Source of the DNA: Chaetoceros tenuissimus
Lineage: Eukaryota; Bacillariophyta; Thalassiosirophyceae; Chaetocerotales; Chaetocerotaceae
Assembly: GCA_021927905.1 (NCBI GenBank)
Contig: BLLK01000025.1
Span: 124,001-188,000 of the forward strand
DNA length: 64,000 nucleotides
Reading direction: 5' to 3'
Shown: positions 33,417-41,951 of the stretch, piece after piece
How positions within the stretch are numbered: the first letter of the stretch is position 1
How the letters are laid out: the number at the start of each line of letters is the position of its first letter
Position numbers and translations under genes: made by a program
Notes under the pieces: model-generated
What the model was told of the DNA's origin: nothing
The model's database searches: none
The model's input: only the letters and a program-made list of their open reading frames with translations

Positions 33417-35144
33417 TCAAACCACTTTTGAATACTTCCAGGATAGAAAGTACTTTTTTCCATATTCATCTTTCACCAAGTCTTTCTCTCTACCAGCATC
33501 AGAAAGAATTTTCTGCCTCCAATATCCCAGAAATAAGCGTTTCCAACCTTTGTCGAAATCAGCATATCGAAATTTGTCACTTCGAATATAATCCTGCAGA
33601 ATCTTCAACAATTCAGTTTGATTGTAGTTGAAATGGTCTAGTTCTATCACAGGTAAATCCTGAAACATATTTGCCCCCTTATCTTCTGTGAAACCAGTAC
33701 GCTTTATGATTGGAATCAACCCAAGAAACCAGAATTCATATGTGCGGTGACAGTCATTTCCGTTGCCGGGAGGAGATAACCCAAAGAGGAATTGAGATGC
33801 TGCTGAATATGTGGCATGCATACTATGTGATGATTGTAAATGTTTAGGTACTGAACTGCCAGATACTGAGCAAGATACTCTTTGATTAATTTCTTCGTTT
33901 GTACCATTAGCTTCAAATACCTCATCACCACATATCATACGATAAGGTTCAAATCTATGCAATTTATTGGGATTGATGGCAAAATTCACAAAGACTAAAT
34001 CCTGCAGAGAGGCATTTCGAAACAGTATAGAGTCCGTCCAACGATGTTTCATTGTTTCTGAAAAAGGATTTGTGTAATTTGTTTTTGAAAGGTAATAATC
34101 AAGATGTGGCATTTGAGGATGATATTTTGATAATCCCAAAGGAAATGCAGTAAAGTTCTTTTTTTCAATGTCAGTCGGTGCCTCATTCAAAAACTGGGGG
34201 TTATTGCCATACCAATGAAGTAATAGTGGATCTTCTGTGATTCGCGATCGGTAATTAACGTCAGGCTGAGGCCCATCAGTCTCACTTGCAATAAAGACGT
34301 ATGGTTTGGTTATATTTGGTCTATATTTCTCAAAGAACTTATCAAGAAGTGTGCCATAGGAATCTGCATGGATGATTGTACCTGTCTGTAAACAGGGAAG
34401 TATATCCTCGTCTAGGTCAATAGCATTTGGAAATTTTAAATGATTGGGTACTATGTGTCCATGCATCAAAACTTCAGCTACATCTAATCCATCTACTGTC
34501 GATTTGAGACGATTTTCTTCATGATCCATAGATATTGCAACTTTTTCATAGCAGCATCTTTCAAAGCATTGCTTGGGTATTAGCAACGAAGATAGATTCT
34601 TTGAAGCACCCGTGCTATTTTTATTATTCAAATCATCAAATGTATATACTTTGGAAAAATGAGAAGAAGGTCTCATTGGCAATTTAGTGCGCCTGATGAA
34701 AATGGAATCTTGAAATTTTGGATCGGGCAATTCAAAATATCTCAATATTTCTGTAGGAAATGATTCACCTATTGTACTTGTAGGTGCTCTAGATGGAGCT
34801 TTGGTTACATCCATCTCATCTGAACGTAAGCCATAGTTATGATTTTCATTGTCTGCGTCGTCATTTTTCGTCATTTCCTTGATTTCATTTCTTTTCGTAA
34901 AAGTTTCGGGTGTTTTGACATGATGTTTCAATTGCTCTGGACTCTCATCTATAAAACTTTTTGATATACCATGTATAGAAGACAGAACTCGTACATTGAT
35001 CACAAGAACCATCACACAAATTACGACCACAATGCAGGAAATAGTGAGGCGATTCTTTCGTCTCCCTTTTCCATTCTTGAAATATATTCGGTCGGCACTA
35101 GCTCTGACAATTCTTCTCGGTGATCGTGATCGTGGAGCAACCAT
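33417..35144 (-). CDS. Exostosin-like type II Golgi glycosyltransferase
   Basis: Single exon, 575 aa. A basic cytosolic tail of about 35 residues is followed by one membrane anchor (LTISCIVVVICVMVLVINV) and a stem rich in charged residues. The lumenal domain ends in FGLSPPGNGNDCHRTYEFWFLGLIPIIK, the nucleotide-sugar-binding motif of exostosin-like/GT47-related enzymes (SPPGNG-DCHR-E-LG-IPI). Several N-glycosylation sequons (such as NKNST, NITK, NYTN) fit a secretory-pathway enzyme. Donor and acceptor sugars cannot be inferred. Upstream is a 434-bp stretch before the duplicated block. Confidence 0.75.
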   Translation of the reverse strand: MVAPRSRSPRRIVRASADRIYFKNGKGRRKNRLTISCIVVVICVMVLVINVRVLSSIHGISKSFIDESPEQLKHHVKTPETFTKRNEIKEMTKNDDADNENHNYGLRSDEMDVTKAPSRAPTSTIGESFPTEILRYFELPDPKFQDSIFIRRTKLPMRPSSHFSKVYTFDDLNNKNSTGASKNLSSLLIPKQCFERCCYEKVAISMDHEENRLKSTVDGLDVAEVLMHGHIVPNHLKFPNAIDLDEDILPCLQTGTIIHADSYGTLLDKFFEKYRPNITKPYVFIASETDGPQPDVNYRSRITEDPLLLHWYGNNPQFLNEAPTDIEKKNFTAFPLGLSKYHPQMPHLDYYLSKTNYTNPFSETMKHRWTDSILFRNASLQDLVFVNFAINPNKLHRFEPYRMICGDEVFEANGTNEEINQRVSCSVSGSSVPKHLQSSHSMHATYSAASQFLFGLSPPGNGNDCHRTYEFWFLGLIPIIKRTGFTEDKGANMFQDLPVIELDHFNYNQTELLKILQDYIRSDKFRYADFDKGWKRLFLGYWRQKILSDAGREKDLVKDEYGKKYFLSWKYSKVV

Positions 35145-35578
35145 GGAAACAGAACAAAGTCAAATGTTTTGGTGGATGGATCAACTGGATGGAGTGATGC
35201 TTATGAACTACATTCATAGATACTTTGTGTGTGTAGCCTATGCTTGGGAGCCAATGTTTTCGACCTTTGCAGGTAATTATTTTAACGGTTATAAACCTCC
35301 TCACAAAATGATTCAATAAGTCTCCACCCAACAGTTCTCTTGGAATTGTGAACCATTGACTGTTGGCATGCCTGATAAATAGGTTGATGCATAACAAAAC
35401 CACAAACTGTGTCTCTTCTCTTTGACTCAGAAAACTTGTGCGCTCTCATGGATTGCAGTTTTGAAACAAGCATAAAAGAGCTTTTAGAAACAAGGTATTA
35501 GTAGCCAAAATTGGATTTTTCATTTGCAGCAAAAACTCACAAAAATCAGTTATGTAATATTCTTACACAACTCCAATG
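35145..35578. other. Intergenic upstream of the glycosyltransferase
   Basis: 434 bp without a supported gene. Short minus-strand frames (35098..35403 and 35282..35473) have no recognisable features. It ends where the 1,089-bp direct repeat begins. Confidence 0.35.
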
Positions 35579-36667
35579 TTAAGAAAAGCAAGTAATGAAT
35601 ACCATAATAATAGTAATAACAATGAAAACAAAGAAAACATTTAGATACATAGATATATATATACTATAAAATCTAAGTAATACATAATATGAGTGCTTTA
35701 ATTTGTAGGTAGGTTCACTCTAACAACTCTACGTACATGTTGTGACCAAGAGCAAGATATCATGACAAAAGACAAGCTACTAGCAGCTACTGGCATGACC
35801 ATCTTTACCTTTTATCACATGCGTCAGCATTACAGTAATGCCATTTTTAGGCCTTTATTGCAGTCCGTTGAAAGTCTTTACGAGTAAATACAAGTAAAAT
35901 CAAAGATGCAACAACGTAAGCTGAATGCCAGCTGTTGGAGCAGACTGAAAGGTGGCACGATTTAGTCGTTTTAAATTTTGGCGCCCTTATTTTGGACTTG
36001 ACGCTTGGAGGGGGGCAAGAGTGATTCTACCCCTAGAGACAATATTTGTTTTTTGTGTAGAAAGATACCAGGGTCTACGTGAATAATCTCAGTATAGAAG
36101 TGGGAATAGGTTTTGAGATTTATTATCCCTGTCAATGTGAAATATAATTTCCTCTCTGTGATTGGCTGATGAGGCCATGGTGAGATGGACAGACGCTCCT
36201 ATCACTCACCAACCCGGAGGAATTGTTCTTTTTGCCTTTTCGCGCCAAAAGTTTTATCGCTACGAAAGATTTCCAAAGGTGGCTCTGCTCATAAAAAATC
36301 ATAAATCGCATTTGTGAACACATTTACTATCCAACCCATCAAAACATAATCAAGATATAACAATGAAGTTCAACAAGACCCTCAATGAATCTATCCTTAA
36401 GGAATGGAAGTTCTATTCTGTAGACTACAAGGCAATGAAGCAAGCATTGAAAGACAATGGCTCAGGAATGAATACTGAAGAATACTTTGAGCAGTATGAA
36501 CTATCCAAGAAGAAACTCACCAAGTTCTACACAGATAAAGAAAAGTGGGCAGTTGCTTACTATGACAAGATGAAAGAATCTGTAGAAGAGCTTAGAGCCA
36601 TGAAGGTGACCTCAAGACCAAGTATGGCTGATACTACTGCTATCTCCAACTCTGATGAATCTGAGAG
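35579..36667 (+). repeat. 1,089-bp direct repeat, left copy
   Basis: Matches 41168..42256 at a constant offset of 5,589 bp with no indel that I could find and only about four substitutions (for example near 35595, 35609, 35624 and 36164). It covers the promoter, 5' UTR and first 305 bp of coding sequence of the SPX-cytidylyltransferase gene. Homology stops abruptly after GATGAATCTGAGAG on the right and before TTAAGAAAAG on the left. Confidence 0.92.
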
Positions 36668-36692
36668 CAACCCAATGTCAACTAAAAATTGA
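36363..36692 (+). pseudogene. Truncated copy of the SPX-cytidylyltransferase gene
   Basis: The first 101 codons are essentially identical to the intact gene at 41952, then unrelated sequence adds eight residues and a stop (109 aa). Only the N-terminal helices of the SPX domain (MKFNKTLNESILKEWKFYSVDYK) remain; the later SPX helices and the catalytic domain are absent. Because the promoter is duplicated too, it may still be transcribed. Confidence 0.85.
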
Positions 36693-36729
36693 ATTGTAGA
36701 ATGTAATGGAATGCTGAATAGCAAGTCTA

Positions 36730-37833
36730 ATGCTCTATCAATTATTTGATGTGCACCAAATAGTATGGACACCAATGAAGTCTTATAATTTTTTATCAAC
36801 TCTTGTGAATGGGAAGATGTATGTGTATTCTGAATTGAATGTCAGTCAGCTTTTGAATAAAAGTACAAAGAAAAGTATCACCAGTAGAATATCAACCACA
36901 AGTTCTGCAATCTTTTCCATTAGCATTGCAACAGTAGAGTACCTTTGGAACATGAGCACCTCTTTTATTTTGAGTTCTTTGATTGCAGGAGGACTTATTG
37001 TTGTGGCTTTTGCCTTACCTGGAGCAAAGGGAACTTTAAAAGACTTCCTTGAACTCTTGGTCCTATTGGGATTACGTGAGAACGAAGCTAGTTTTGTGCA
37101 GGAAAATTTAGGCATTTGTATCAGTTGATGTGAAAGAGTTATGGGAACTTCTTATGCTTTTGGGAATGTCCACTGTTTGTGCTGAAAGAATCACGGAAGG
37201 ATTTGAAGACTTTTTGCTGCATTTTACAAACAACATTCTCAGGAATACATTAAATCTGATGGAAGCATTGTTTACACCAACACGTTCGACAAGACAAAGT
37301 ATATTGCGGAAGTTCACCATGCGTTATGTTCCAAGCCAATGACAAATCTGCCTAATATCAGTGCAATTCATCCTCAGCAAGGGGGGAGTTCAGCATTGAG
37401 TTCTCCAAAATTGTCTTCTCCATTGAGTAATCCTACTGCATTCTTTTTGACCAAGCCAAAAGTGCAACAGAGTTCTTTTGACACTGATTCAAGTTCGGAT
37501 GAGGAATCAAGCCTAACTTCAAGTGATGAAGATGATGATGATTCTTTTACAATGAACAGTAGTATAGGGGGGAGATATATGGAACCAAAGAAAAATGTGA
37601 TGCCTCCATTGGTATGCAATAAGAGCAAAGCCGTTGCCTATAAACGTTGTCTCTTGAACAAAATGGAAACTATTAATGCCCATGGCTTGGTTGCAACTGA
37701 GAATCGTGTTACAAAACCACACTGCTGGAAAGGAAAGAAGAATACTAAAGAACAAAAGAAAAAGTATAAGTGCCATAAGAAACAAGTCAAAGCATTCAAT
37801 GAGAGGGAAAATGCTCTTTTAACTTATATCTGA
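36730..37833 (+). pseudogene. Frameshifted, unrecognised gene remnant
   Basis: Three plus-strand frames abut and continue each other: 36730..37128, then a frame covering about 37110..37342, then 37339..37833. The first is hydrophobic (FILSSLIAGGLIVVAFALPGAKG) and ends in LKDFLELLVLLGLRENEASF. The next repeats this as VKELWELLMLLGMSTVCAERI after a one-base frame change near 37109. The third is Ser/Asp-rich and then Lys-rich. Together they look like one broken gene with internal repeats rather than three genes. No family recognised. It lies directly after the truncated SPX copy. Confidence 0.45.
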
Positions 37834-38366
37834 AGTACTGCATACTGTACAGGGCCCATCCATTGGTGTACTTGAATATACCATGAATCCCATGGCTTTT
37901 CCACTTCTAAGTCTTCCTGCACCAATCCTACACTCAGAATTTGTCTCAAAATTTTCATTGTCCATTTTCTATGGTGATTTTTTCAGATTTCTCATTCAAA
38001 ATCACAAACCCAATCGTTTCTCTACTTTCCAAGCACCAAAAATGACCACCATTAGATCCCTGAGCTCCTTATATTAAGACAAATTCATCTCTACATTGAA
38101 TACAACCCTCAGAATCAATTTCAAAAATTTGTTTGTTAGTACTTTTAACACTGTGAAATCATGCTGTTCTGACACGACTCCATATTTTTCCCAAAACCAT
38201 GTCTGAGCACCAATCCTTCACACATCTGCTATAAATATTCCAAAAGAAAAGATATGTGTGGGTATTATAGTGTTTTGATTTGTTTTATATCTGATTGTAT
38301 ATGGTAATGGAAGGTAGGTATTTCTAGAAATTATGTGTCATTCATTGTGATGGTTGTTAGTGATTT
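37834..38366. other. Intergenic, no gene recognised
   Basis: 533 bp with only a short frame (37883..38077) lacking features. AT-rich and possibly decayed sequence. Confidence 0.35.
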
Positions 38367-38507
38367 TCAATTTTGAGTGAAAAAATCAGATTGGCCACCA
38401 AAAAAGGAAGTGCCTGATGTTCCATGATCATGATCATACTCTGATTGATGATCTGGACCTTTAATGGCTGAGCGTCTCATATCAATAGCCATGACAAACA
38501 TTCCAGC
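38367..38507 (-). other. Possible orphan terminal exon
   Basis: On the minus strand an acceptor (TTACTTTAG) precedes a 47-codon open stretch that starts AGMFVMAIDMRRSAIKGPD and ends GGQSDFFTQN with a stop. Composition is protein-like, but I found no upstream exon and no family. It may be a fragment of a lost gene. Confidence 0.25.
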
Positions 38508-38678
38508 CTAAAGTAAAGACATTGTATATGTTATGTAAGAAAAGGGAGTCAGATTTTGTATGATGAGAGCGATATTGATTTCACACCTTCTCACTGCTTG
38601 TATGTAAATCTCCATTCTGAGATCTCAGAAATAGAAATTATCAGAGACTTGAATAGAAAATGATTGGTGTCTTTCTAC

Positions 38679-39295
38679 AGGACCCATGGGGCACCTACGT
38701 AAAAAGTGGTTCCACCCGGGTGGAAAGTTTTGCCTCTGCGGACCACTAATTTTCCCAATTTTCCAGGGGGGTCAGTATTGAGCTTCATAACCTCTATAAT
38801 TACTATTATATGTTTACATAGTATTTGATCCTGAAGGGTATCAGAGCATCACGTCTGCATCAGAGTTGAGTCAGAAGTACAGAAACTGAAGTCATCACCT
38901 TTGCATATGTAGCTCTATTATTCATACTCAAATCCACTGAGTTCAGTGGATAGCACAGTACTTCTCGAAGGTCGATCAGAATGAAATCATACAACAATGA
39001 AGTAGTTGACGGGGTGAACGTAAGAAAATGTTATATGATCAAATCAATTACAGCAATCACATCATTACATTTTGAAGTAGAATATTAAATATATAAAATG
39101 ATAAGTTAGGGGTTTTAGAAAGTTGTATTTTGTTAATCTATGTAATTTCTCGACTTGGAAGTAAAGGAATTTTCCATGTGGGTAGAAAGTTTTGTAGCGG
39201 TTAATAAGCAGTTTTCCACCCCCGTGGAAAGTTTTGCACCGCCACACCTACATTTTTTACCATACTGCAAGTTTGTACGGAGCCCCATGGGTCCT
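38679..39295. mobile_element. 617-bp non-autonomous DNA transposon (MITE-like)
   Basis: The element begins AGGACCCATGGGGC and ends with its exact inverse, a perfect 14-bp terminal inverted repeat extended by further partial matches. It is flanked by a perfect 8-bp direct duplication, CTTTCTAC, at 38671..38678 and 39296..39303. There is no transposase frame. An 8-bp target duplication points to hAT-, P- or Merlin-type transposases; the ends do not settle which. Inside are copies of a TTCCAC-GTGGAAAGTTTTG motif near both ends. Confidence 0.85.
38710..38725. repeat. 16-bp perfect palindrome within the transposon
   Basis: TTCCACCCGGGTGGAA is followed by AGTTTTGC. A related stem (TTTCCAC, GTGGAAA) with the same GTTTTGC tail occurs at about 39213..39236 near the other end, and a third degenerate copy at about 39170..39194. 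They could be subterminal transposase-binding sites. Confidence 0.6.
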
Positions 39296-39403
39296 CTTTC
39301 TACCCTCTTCATTTGTTCTTTTCATCCTTCATCAGCAATTGAATAAATGTAATCTTTCTTGGTGGGATCAATACAGATTTATGCTAATTTGTTATATTGA
39401 CAG

Positions 39404-39526
39404 ATAGCAACAGACTTCAAGGACATCATTGACACGATACACAATGACAAGCCATCTAAGAAAAAAACGAAGATCCTGAAAAAGATCCTGAATGAGGAGA
39501 AGCACGAGAGAGAGAGCACAGACTGA
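39404..39526 (+). other. Possible orphan terminal exon
   Basis: An acceptor (TATATTGACAG) precedes 41 codons starting IATDFKDIIDTIHNDKPSKKK and ending in a stop. A candidate first exon with ATG at 38981 and donor at 39020 lies inside the transposon, giving a 53-aa product. Highly speculative; no family recognised. Confidence 0.2.
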
Positions 39527-39617
39527 ACTCACACTCGTAAACAGTTCATCATTGCATACCTATCTAAATCAGAACATCATCATATTCAATACTCGCCCGT
39601 CATCGAAGATCTAAGTC

Positions 39618-41011
39618 ATGCCCTCTACAACTAGAATCCTACTGGCCCATGTGCAGCCTGTAACAAGGAAGGAGCAGTACTCCGATGTGCCCCTTGTCGT
39701 GTCGCCGGAGTAGATGTGTTCTTCTGCAACCGCGATTGTCAGGTAAAGCTATGGAAGACACATAGAGCTGTTTGTAAGAAGAAAGCATGCAATAGCGACT
39801 CTAGATCAGAAGTGTCAAACGCTAACAAGGAGGTGAAAGCAGAAGGGAAGAAGAGGCTTAAACCCTGTAAAGAAGCCAATATATGCACCAACTGCTTGAA
39901 ATCAGGTGATGATATTGGATTCAAATTAAGCGTGTGCTCAAAATGTAATTCTGCATACTATTGTAGCCGTGAGTGCCAAGTCGAGGACTGGCCAAAACAT
40001 AAACGTATGTGCAAGCATTATTGTGAGACCTCAAAGAGATTAGAAACATCTCTTGATTCAAGGGGCAACGATATTAAAAATCTCTTCCTAAAATGGATAG
40101 CTGAAACAAGTGCAATGTCATGTTATTATGACGCATTATATCTCGCCCTCAAGAAAAAAAGTATTGAGCAGCAACCACCTGTGAAAGCTGTCATCTTGGA
40201 ACTTGAATTCGATTACAACGCTCAAACTTTTATTGTGACAGAGGTACCAAGAGCTGTGGCAATTGATGATTTGAGTCAAAAGCGTAAAGAAAATATCAGG
40301 AAAATATTGAAAGAGAGGACAGTAACTGGAGGAATTCACCAGGTATACAATCACTTTGCCATCATTTCTACTAAAGGGTCCGGAGAAAGATTTGATAGTA
40401 CTGTAGGGATAGGAATGACCAGGAGTGCGTTAGATCACATGAATGTTGATCATATGAATATCGACATGGACAGAATTCGCAATGCCTGTGCGCACGTCCG
40501 TCTGAAATCAAATTTGTTTCGTGGATGGAAATCCATCCGAAGAAAAAATTTGCAGAAGCAAATGGAGCAAATGAAACTTGGACAATCATGTACTGCATTT
40601 GTACAAAATGCATTGCAATTCTTTTGTAAGAAATCTCTGCAAAATTCTCATCGAGTCATAGTCTACATGAATATGGGAAAAGAAATTGGTCAGATTTCAC
40701 ATTTAGATGAATACGAAATCTTATCTATTGCTGAATTAAAAAAAATCAAAGAAGAGAATAAGAAAAAATTCATCACTTATGTGGAGGACATTGCGTCGCG
40801 ACCACATTCATGTAATGAAATGGCAATCGAGACTTTGTTTGTAGACTGCGAGATATGTTTAGCGGTTGAATACACTATATACTGCGGGGTTAATGTCATC
40901 AAAAATAAAAGCGCAAAGCAATGCAAAAAAGCTGCAGACAAACACTTTCGAAAGCTTCAAGGGGAGGTCAAGGAAATGCCCGCAGATCTATTAGAGAAGG
41001 TTAGCTTATAA
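39618..41011 (+). pseudogene. Double MYND zinc-finger protein, frameshifted at the start
   Basis: The main frame, open from about 39635 to 41011, encodes two MYND fingers: the first from CAACNKEG to HRAVC, the second from CTNCLKSG to HKRMC. About 320 residues without recognised domain follow. MYND fingers bind Pro-rich peptides. The expected start ATG at 39618 (MPSTTR) is one base out of frame with the fingers, and an in-frame TAG precedes the first finger, so the start is broken. Alternatives are an upstream exon spliced at the TAG (CTACAACTAG is a passable acceptor) or an assembly error. The rest of the frame has no other defect. It ends 157 bp before the right copy of the direct repeat. 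Confidence 0.6.
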
Positions 41012-41564
41012 GTAGATATGAAAATGAGACAAGTAGACTTCTTTTTGCATGGGGACTGAAGAAGTACTTGTGAAGTAGCATGGTTGGGGACTGAAGATGT
41101 TCTTGTGAAGTATGAAGTTACGATGATATTAGTATATGCGCTTATTTGGGAATAGGAGATTCTTTTATTAAGAAAAGCAAGTAATAAATACCATAATAAA
41201 AGTAATAACAACGAAAACAAAGAAAACATTTAGATACATAGATATATATATACTATAAAATCTAAGTAATACATAATATGAGTGCTTTAATTTGTAGGTA
41301 GGTTCACTCTAACAACTCTACGTACATGTTGTGACCAAGAGCAAGATATCATGACAAAAGACAAGCTACTAGCAGCTACTGGCATGACCATCTTTACCTT
41401 TTATCACATGCGTCAGCATTACAGTAATGCCATTTTTAGGCCTTTATTGCAGTCCGTTGAAAGTCTTTACGAGTAAATACAAGTAAAATCAAAGATGCAA
41501 CAACGTAAGCTGAATGCCAGCTGTTGGAGCAGACTGAAAGGTGGCACGATTTAGTCGTTTTAAA

Positions 41565-41574
41565 TTTTGGCGCC
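41565..41574. promoter_or_regulatory. E2F-like site TTTTGGCGCC
   Basis: E2F/DP consensus (TTTSGCGC) about 380 bp upstream of the SPX-cytidylyltransferase start; also present at 35976 in the left copy. Role inferred. Confidence 0.35.
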
Positions 41575-41825
41575 CTTATTTTGGACTTGACGCTTGGAGG
41601 GGGGCAAGAGTGATTCTACCCCTAGAGACAATATTTGTTTTTTGTGTAGAAAGATACCAGGGTCTACGTGAATAATCTCAGTATAGAAGTGGGAATAGGT
41701 TTTGAGATTTATTATCCCTGTCAATGTGAAATATAATTTCCTCTCTGTGATTTGCTGATGAGGCCATGGTGAGATGGACAGACGCTCCTATCACTCACCA
41801 ACCCGGAGGAATTGTTCTTTTTGCC

Positions 41826-41839
41826 TTTTCGCGCCAAAA
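41826..41839. promoter_or_regulatory. E2F-like palindrome TTTTCGCGCCAAAA
   Basis: A near-perfect palindromic E2F/DP site 113 bp upstream of the SPX-cytidylyltransferase ATG; same site at 36237 in the left copy. It suggests cell-cycle-linked transcription of a phospholipid gene, which is an inference. Confidence 0.45.
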
Positions 41840-41951
41840 GTTTTATCGCTACGAAAGATTTCCAAAGGTGGCTCTGCTCATAAAAAATCATAAATCGCAT
41901 TTGTGAACACATTTACTATCCAACCCATCAAAACATAATCAAGATATAACA

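Noticed and set aside
35282-35473. 63-aa minus-strand ATG frame upstream of the glycosyltransferase
   Set aside because: No signal, domain or splice link to the glycosyltransferase, which has its own good start with tail and anchor.
36132-36323. 63-aa minus-strand frame repeated at 41721
   Set aside because: Its repetition is explained by the 1,089-bp duplication; it lies in promoter/5' UTR and has no coding features.
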